A DNA stretch of 48,973 nt from Fragilaria radians. Lineage: Eukaryota > Bacillariophyta > Fragilariophyceae > Fragilariales > Fragilariaceae. The translations under genes were made by a program, and so were the position numbers. The notes beneath the pieces are model-generated. The model ran no database searches. It worked only from the letters and a program-made list of their open reading frames with translations, and had not been told where the DNA came from. This document shows, piece after piece, positions 42,880-48,973 of the stretch (position 1 is its first letter; the number at the start of each line of letters is the position of its first letter). The stretch covers positions 679,333-728,305 of the forward strand of contig CAAAJI010000001.1 of the NCBI GenBank assembly GCA_900642245.1, read 5' to 3'.

Positions 42880-43850
42880 ATTTCCAACAACAACTATGTC
42901 ATGGATTTTTTGTTGCTATGTGTGAACCTAGAACTTACATGTCATACAGCTTGATGCATAAAATAATGTTTGAGTTTTACTACATGACCTAACATCACAT
43001 TGGGACATCACAGAACTGTCTCTGTGATTATGTCAACTATAACATTGATTTAGCATTGACATCAGGAAAGTGTAATGGTAGATATTTCACCTTTTATCCT
43101 GTTATGAATATGGTTTAAAGGCATATTTTAGCTTTTCTGGTGTTGCTGTTGTAGAAGTCATTACTACTGCTGTTATTGGAATGTCAAAGATTGTTGCTGT
43201 TGTAGAAGTCATTACTACTGCTGTTATTGGAATGTCAAAGATTGTTGCTGTTGTAGAAGTCATTACTGCTGCTGTTAGTGGAATGTCAAAGATTGTTGCT
43301 GTTGTTTGAGAATAAGTCCTGTAGTGAAAAAATCAACGTAATGTCGTTGTCAGTGGAAAGGCAATATCATTGTTCTGTTAACTGTAATTCTTTGTACTCT
43401 TCACTTGTATGAAAGTTTAAGAAACTGAGACAAAGGAAGGATTAACATGATAACAGTCATCCCACGTTATTGTTGCTACATATGATTCATGTTGTTAAAA
43501 CCAATTATAATTCGACATTCGATTAAGTAGCATGAAAGATCTCTTCCTGAATTGAAAGGAACATGGTTGCTTATATCTTCATTTTTTACAAAAATTCATC
43601 ATGAATCAATTTCAATTGCATTTGAATAACAAATGCTTTAACATTCTAGTTTTACAATTTTGGATGAAAATAGAATGCAATCTTACTTTTTACCCAATAC
43701 GGTTTACTTAGATTAGTAAACAGAATGTGTATATATAACAGTAATGTGCAAAAGTGATCAGTTTGAAATAGCTATATCCCGAGCAAATTAGTCTAAACTC
43801 TGCACTCCGGTTACTTACACGAGTATTCATGAATAAATACAGAAGAGTTA
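42880..43850 (+). repeat. Dispersed repeat R2, copy C
   Basis: The longest copy. Its left part (42880-43030, AACTATGTCATGGATTTTTT and onward) matches copy A at 34576 but is missing from copy B. The centre and right match copy B. It contains a local 51-bp minisatellite. It ends about 35 bp before the end of a hAT element, so hAT and R2 lie side by side. Confidence 0.7.
43141..43310 (+). repeat. 51-bp minisatellite, about 3.3 units
   Basis: The unit begins ATTGTTGCTGTTGTAGAAGT and ends GGAATGTCAAAG. Copies are 43141-43189 (first two bases missing), 43190-43240 (identical over its length) and 43241-43291 (two or three changes), then a partial unit. Copies A and B of the same repeat have one unit only, so the expansion is recent. 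Confidence 0.9.
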
Positions 43851-43884
43851 AGAGTTAACCAAATATTTGTTTCCATGTCCCAAA

Positions 43885-44242
43885 TAGAGGTGCACACAGC
43901 CAGCAGTCAAGGCCCTTTTGGCTGTTGGCTGTCGGCAGCCGCAAACAGCCAGGAATAATACTATAATGTAAATACATTTTAATCAATTCCTGCTGAGCGC
44001 AAATTCGTTTTTATATCAGCAATACCAACATTTGTGTGCTTCATGTTATATTTCAGTAACACTTGACTCATCAGTGCATCTGCGGGCATTGACGCTCTTT
44101 TGTTAGAAAACGCAATTCCACAATGAGAAAAAACGTGTTCAGATGGCGTTGACGTAGCTGGGGCTGACAACCACTTTCTAGCTGCCATTGCAACCCTAGG
44201 ATATTGCTCTACATTTAGATTTAAAACTAGGTCAAAGTAAAA
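43885..44242 (-). mobile_element. hAT element 3' end
   Basis: The terminus at 43885 reads TAGAGGTGCACACAGCCAGC, matching the first eight bases of the other hAT end at 1330. It is followed by subterminal GGCTGT/ACAGCC words (TTGGCTGTTGGCTGTCGG, GCAAACAGCCAGG). The last transposase exon follows on the minus strand. The rest of the element is not found, and the gypsy remnant begins within about 250 bp. Confidence 0.72.
43979..44242 (-). pseudogene. hAT transposase C-terminal dimerisation domain, remnant
   Basis: An open minus-strand frame reads NVEQYPRVAMAARKWLSAPA then TSTPSEHVFSHCGIAFSNKR and RASMPADALMSQVLL, the signature of the hAT C-terminal dimerisation region (Leu-Ser-x-Pro-Ala-Thr-Ser-x-Pro-Ser-Glu). 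It ends normally in a TAG/TGA-type stop at 43979. Upstream the frame closes at a TAA near 44243, and no catalytic core is found, so this is a fragment. Confidence 0.85.
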
Positions 44243-44500
44243 TTATAAACTTATTTAACTTTTAATTCTTTTTAGTCTTGGTTAATCTTGGAACTTCTCT
44301 CAAGAGATGTTCTTGATTCTTCTCAAGAGATCTGTGTGACTTCTCTTGAAGGTTTGATCTTGTTCCTAAGCTTCGTTTCCAACTACTTTGTCAAGTCTCT
44401 TCAACTTGCTAATGAGGACAAGTGTTCCTGATAGTTTTCTCAGTCCTAGTCTGTCCTGAGTGAAGTAAGTATTCAAGATACCAGGATACTACTCTTAGTC

Positions 44501-44992
44501 TTAAAGACTGAGGGATATAGTTTTCTCTTTCTTACACAGAAGGTCATACCCCTCAATATGTTGCATAGAGTAGTAAGGTTGTGATAATCCTTTCTCTTGA
44601 TCTGCTCTTTCAATATCAACGCAGTATGCGGGGAACTTGATGTTACTATTTTCTAATTTCGATAGAATACCAAGCGCTTCTGCTTGTGGAATTGTTAGTT
44701 CATTGATATCTAGGCAAGATAAAGCATCTTCCACGACATTTTTCTTTCCTGGGAGGTATTCAAATGTTACCCCAGACTCTTCTAGGAGTAAAAGCCAGAG
44801 TAATACATGATCTGACGCTTTTAACCCATTAAAGGTGTAATTTTGATGGTCTATGAAGACTGTAATAGGGTAGCCTAGCAGGATACTCTTAGATTCCTTG
44901 CAGGTTTCAATAGTAGATAACAACTCCGGTTCAGTAGTGATGTATCTTCTATAGGCTGCATGAAGCTTTCTTGAATAAAAGGCTATAGGCAT
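44501..44992 (-). pseudogene. RNase H segment of the gypsy-like element
   Basis: PIAFYSRKLHAAYRRYITTE, ELLSTIETCKESKSILLGYP, VFIDHQNYTF and FEYLPGKKNVVEDALSCLD match the RNase H domain of Ty3/gypsy polyproteins. The frame closes at 44501 with no integrase after it. The preceding connection segment (LLAPLTSLTSSNVKFEWLPS, 45027-45221) is in another frame. Confidence 0.82.
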
Positions 44993-45181
44993 TTAATTTT
45001 GCATTATTACTGCACCCAACTGATGATCAGAGGCATCGGTGTATATGTGGAATGGTTTCAAAATCTGGGTATGATAAAAGAAACTCCGTTTCAATAACCT
45101 TTTTGATTTTGTCAAAAGCCAGTTGATGGGATGGAAGCCATTCAAACTTAACGTTACTTGATGTGAGACTAGTCAATGGGG

Positions 45182-46012
45182 CTAGTAGCTCACTCCTGCA
45201 AACCACACGTTGCAGTAACAATTAACTATGCCAATAAAATGGCGTAGTTCCTTTCTGGTTGTTAGAGCCTTAATTTTAAGGATGGCTTCCAGCTTACTTT
45301 GGACTGGCTGGATTCCGTTTCTGGTAATCCAGTAACCCAAGTATTCAATTTGTTCTGCAAAGAACTTTGACTTGGAGGCATTGACTATCATACCTGTAGT
45401 TGAAGGACTTGCTAGTACCATTTCTAACTTAGTTAGGCGGTCGTTAAGACTCTTATTGGTAAGTATCAACATCCAGATAGGCTTTAACATATTCCATATC
45501 TTGGGTTAACTTGGTCATGACGTGTTGGAAAACATCAGGGGCTATCTTTATTCCCATAGGTAAGCGTTTGTACTTATATTTCCCCAAAGAAATATGATTG
45601 TATATAGTTTTTGGGTATCAGCATCTAGTTTGATGTGATAATAACCCATGTTTAGGTCATGCGCCGTGGCAAAAGTGAATCCTTCCATGGATCTAATCAT
45701 ATCCCCAATCTTTGGTATCGGAAATGAGTGAAGTCTAAGCAAGGAATTGAGTTTTCTGAAATTAGAAACAACTCTTATAGTTCCATTCTTTTTGGGAATA
45801 GCAAATGTTGGGGATGCCCATTCAGAAGAATAATCTTCTTCTAGGATTCCAATGTCCAGCAATCTTGCAATTTCTGTCCGCAGTTGCTGCTCTACTGCTC
45901 TTGGAACAGTATACGAGCGAGCATGTACTGGTTTGACTCCTTTGTCTATTGAGTGTAGACTGATAAGGTCCATATTAAATTCTCCCAATGTTCCATAAAA
46001 AAAGAAGTTCAT
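45182..46012 (-). pseudogene. Reverse transcriptase of the gypsy-like element, broken
   Basis: The first frame has the fingers and palm start: RTEIARLLDIGILEEDYSSE, WASPTFAIPKKNGTIRVVSN, FPIPKIGDM, HDLNMGYYHIKLD. The frame then shifts. The catalytic Y-x-D-D box region at about 45471-45482 is interrupted by a frame change right after Tyr-Leu-Asp. Another frame then gives EQIEYLGYWITRNGIQPV and LRHFIGIVN. Inactive. Confidence 0.85.
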
Positions 46013-46282
46013 GCTTTTGGAGTGATTGAAGTAATTGACGTTGTTCCTCTGTGTTGAGATTACTACACATATGTGTTACTGCTTCTAGAATTGCAGGCTT
46101 GTATTCTGCATCCAGGATCTTAGTAGATCGAGAAATTCATTTAGAAGACTTTTTGGCTCATTTGAGGCCAACAATACTTCAAGAGGGCATCTTGAGTGTT
46201 TAGAGTAGAGTGCCTCTGTCTTTCATAGGAATAGTGCCATTATCCCAGGTGACAATATGTTCCTTGACATTAAGCATAATTT

Positions 46283-46599
46283 CTAATTGTCCGAGAAGAT
46301 CTTGGCCAATAAACATGTCATCATGTCATATTTACTTGATGACTTGGTACGGTCATCCAAATGAAACTTCCAAGTAATTTGTTTCTTGAGGTTGAATTCT
46401 GGAAGTGAAAAGGTTTCAAATCTAGTTTTGTCATTAGTAAACTGACCAGCCATTTTACTCCATGTAGTTTTACTTTTAAATCTCTCTTGATGCAATTCCT
46501 TGAAGTATAAGCTTCAAGAATGATACTGCTGCTGGCTCCTGTATCGGCCAGAGCTCTTAACAATTGTTCTTCATTGTTAATGTTGAGACTAAAAACCAA
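46283..46599 (-). pseudogene. Aspartic protease segment of the gypsy-like element
   Basis: ALADTGASSSIILEAYT carries the catalytic DTGAS of retrotransposon proteases, followed by a second frame that continues the domain (FETFSLPEFNLKKQITWKFH). At least one frameshift lies inside it. Confidence 0.75.
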
Positions 46600-46766
46600 T
46601 TCAGAGGTTGGATGTGACGTTTTTGCTAGTTTATTAGATTTAATCCTAGTTAAACTAGCTAAAAAGGGAAAGTATTCCTCATCTTCATCACAAGTAGTTG
46701 TTAAATTAATCTTGTTGGATCAGAGAGATTCATTTTTCCTTATCTTGGAATTTGGAATTTTGGTAT

Positions 46767-47015
46767 TCAATTGTTTTTTAATGAATTGATCTCTTCAAAA
46801 AGAAAAGCCAAGGACTTTTTTCCGGGAACAGCCTCAGCCTCAGAATGGCCGTTTTTGCGCTGTATGGCCTTTGCAATTGCTCTGCAATTAGCCCTACTGT
46901 GGTTATATTTATCACAGTAGTGACACCAAATTTTGGACTTTTTCTTTCCTACTGCTACACCTACACTACCACTAGTGACATTTGTTTTCTTATCTACTGG
47001 TAATGTTGGTGCCAC
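46767..47015 (-). pseudogene. Zinc-knuckle segment of the gypsy-like element
   Basis: This contains one CCHC knuckle (CHYCDKYNHSRANC: C-x2-C-x4-H-x4-C) flanked by Lys/Arg-rich sequence, as at the end of retrotransposon gag. It is separated from both neighbours by frame changes. Confidence 0.8.
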
Positions 47016-47083
47016 TCCATTGGTTCATTTGAGCTTTTCAAGATTCTCAAGTTGCTTGAAATAGGAAACTGATTCTTCATAAC

Positions 47084-47738
47084 TCATTGAAAAATATCAA
47101 TGTTAGCCGCCACTATGGCTGCATGCCACTCTGGTGCCTTTGTCTGATCAAGAATTTGATTAATCTCATCTTGATCCAGCTGTTTTGGGTTCTCATCTGG
47201 GAAGTAAAGTAAATACCTGGTGCGCTCATTAAGTCTTTCTACAAACATTTGCACGCTCACGTTTTGACCCAGAAAGAGTCCCCTCCTCATGTAATACTTC
47301 TGACCTCGGATTGCGCTCTTTGGGATGTACTCAATCAAGGCCCACATCCCGCAACACCAACTCCAACAATTCATTGTCAGGCAGTTCCGCATCTTCCGCG
47401 TCCAGCCTCTTCTTCAAATGATGCTCAAAGCAAGGCAAGGCTTGCCCTTTCAACAAGGTCCGCAGCATCTTGCTCTTGTCGGCCGGCTCACGGATTGACA
47501 TCAAGTTCTCCACCTCACGGTACCCAATCAGCCACTTGATCCAGTCTTCTGCTTCACCATCCTTGAAGATCATGAAGTGTCTGGAATACTTGGATGCAGG
47601 GTTGCTGGGATCCATCAAGAGCTCCAACTTGATATGTTCTGTCTTGTTCACCGCCTTGTCCAAATTCTCCACCTTCTTAGCCTTTGAAACAAAAGGAATA
47701 GGCGGATTTTCTCAAACTGTAGGGGGTAAAGCAGTCAT
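47084..47738 (-). pseudogene. gag of the gypsy-like element, broken
   Basis: A frame from an ATG at 47738 is stopped by TGA at 47712-47714, then runs open with a capsid-like YSRHFMIFKDGEAEDWIKWL segment. A one-base shift near 47340 moves it to the frame carrying IPKSAIRGQKYYMRRGLFLG to EWHAAIVAANIDIFQ. Not functional. Confidence 0.75.
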
Positions 47739-48973
47739 CAAATTTGAGTATTGAATAAAAGAAGTATTTTAATTTCAATCTAAAAATGCAACTGCATTGT
47801 TGGTTAGATGGATTTTTTTACTACAGTGTTAAGTTGAGCTTTAGAGTATGCAAACTTGGCTACTACGGATATAAAGCACCTTTCATTGATTCATATACGA
47901 TGGTTCAAGTATTATTACAGTCTTAATTGTTCTGCTTTACTTGCTGCAAGGAATATTTGTGTACATTTGTTAAATAGTTTGCAAACGAAAAGTCTTAACA
48001 ACTTTCCAAAATTTTGGGTGAAAATGAAAGGGAATTATGACAATTGTAACCGGAGGTAGGATTGATCACTTTAAATGGCAATAAACATACTTTTCGGGTT
48101 GTCCCTAGCAACATCTGTCCCTACAGCAATAAAACACCTGGACTGACAAAACAAATTGAGGGTACTTACGTGTAACTCGTAACGTAGTCGGCTAATCGGT
48201 GCTGATATCACTGTGATTTTGTGACGTGAGATACTCAAGGAGAGAAAAGGAGTGGAGCATCCAAAAACACATAGATTTGACTAGGCCGACGGCCAGATCG
48301 GATGTGTAACTGTTTTAGGTGAATAGGATTACCTTTTGCTCCATTTTATCACCAAAAAATGCTACTGGTAAGAGCAATTACCACCTTGATTTGGAGGGTC
48401 AATGACACTCTGGTCGACACAGGCTAGGAAAACATGGATGCATAGATGCTGTATCGATTGGTCTTGACGAATAACTTCTATTGCTGCAAAACGACTTATA
48501 TTTCTACCAAACAAAAGGAAAGAGGGTATGTGTTATATATAGTGCTTTGCAATGGATGCACTTTACAGATCCCACGTTAGATCAATATTGAGATCAGCTT
48601 ATATGTGATTGATCACAGCACATCACACTTATCAAATAATTTACTTTGATATGATGTTGAAGGCATTGCATGCGACTTCGTGAGAACTTACACAGTTCGT
48701 ATGACTAGGTCAGATCACAGTCAAATTTTCTTCAAAGCCATTATATTGAAGTTCAATGTGCCATTGCAAAAAAAGAAATCTAACATATTCTATCAACAAT
48801 GCAATCTGAAACAATCCCAGATCTTTGCTTGCTGTAGTCTTTGTGACTTAAGAAACATCATGAGTTAAAATCAAGTTCAATTACACGGCAAACGTCTGCG
48901 CTGAGCCTCCTTATCCACTGCTATTGACAACTAACTTACGCTTCAGCGCTTTCTTTCCTGTACGATTTCAGGG
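47739..48973. other. Right end of the window, nothing recognised
   Basis: I compared this stretch by eye with 44243-44500 for LTR similarity and saw none. ORFs are 60 to 67 codons without motifs. Confidence 0.4.

Larger units (their letters stand above)
44243..47738 (-). mobile_element. Ty3/gypsy-like retrotransposon remnant
   Basis: In minus-strand order: gag (47738-47084), CCHC zinc knuckle (about 46935), DTGAS protease (about 46545), reverse transcriptase (46012-45182), connection region (45221-45027), RNase H (44992-44501). Many frameshifts separate the pieces. No integrase, LTR pair or primer-binding site was found. The 260 bp after RNase H contain two ATCTCTTGAGA words in a purine-rich strand and could be a degraded tail or a truncation scar. 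Confidence 0.85.

Noticed and set aside
1..48973. Bacterial origin, operons, CRISPR arrays, tRNA or rRNA genes
   Set aside because: Spliced eukaryotic genes throughout; no repeat-spacer structure, and no tRNA or rRNA signature seen on reading both strands.

Overview
The window is nuclear DNA from a eukaryote, most likely a diatom or related stramenopile. Four things point there. Protein genes are interrupted by short GT-AG introns (61 to 153 bp, mostly GTGAGT/GTAAGT-like donors), which I placed by reading frame. The products are eukaryotic: EED, NECAP, PLAC8, TMBIM/BAX-inhibitor, F-box/Kelch and a CAF16-type ABC ATPase. One product has a signal peptide running into an STAFLP motif, close to the ASAFAP plastid-import motif of algae with red secondary plastids. 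The DNA is AT-rich by eye (not counted). There are no operons, ribosome-binding sites, CRISPR arrays or recognisable tRNA or rRNA genes.

Layout. 1-1330: the 5' end of a decayed hAT DNA transposon (minus strand), ending about 67 bp before a GT14/DUF266-type glycosyltransferase-like gene (1398-2684, +). 2.7-19.3 kb: plastid-targeted glycine-zipper coiled-coil protein (-), CAF16-like ABC ATPase (-), a small two-exon membrane protein (-), EED/ESC WD40 protein (+), NECAP (two exons, -), TraB-family protein (-), F-box/Kelch protein (-). 21.4-25.7 kb is the densest stretch: WW-domain membrane protein (+), an orphan Cys-containing exon (-), a three-exon PLAC8 protein (-), a two-exon EF-hand protein (+), a two-exon coiled-coil protein (+). 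25.7-30 kb: nothing recognised. 30-37.5 kb: Lys/Asp-rich two-exon protein (-), LRR protein (-), a diverged repeat copy, unassigned exon-like segments, and a TMBIM gene (+) whose frame is broken near the last membrane helices. 37.5-40.9 kb: nothing recognised. 40.9-41.8 kb: two-exon membrane-anchored histidine-phosphatase-family protein (-). 42-47.7 kb is repeat territory: two direct copies of an unclassified repeat (one with a 51-bp minisatellite), the 3' end of a second hAT element, and a broken Ty3/gypsy retrotransposon (-) with gag, zinc knuckle, protease, RT and RNase H but no visible integrase.

The genes are independent housekeeping or cell-biology genes rather than a pathway: chromatin (EED), clathrin traffic (NECAP), RNA or transcription ATPase (CAF16 type), ubiquitin targeting (F-box/Kelch), organelle and membrane proteins. 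I found no convincing new multi-gene system. The most useful leads are the splice models (several exons are not visible as long ORFs), the dispersed repeat families, the broken TMBIM frame, the uncharacterised plastid-targeted protein, and orphan exons that look coding but have no assigned gene.
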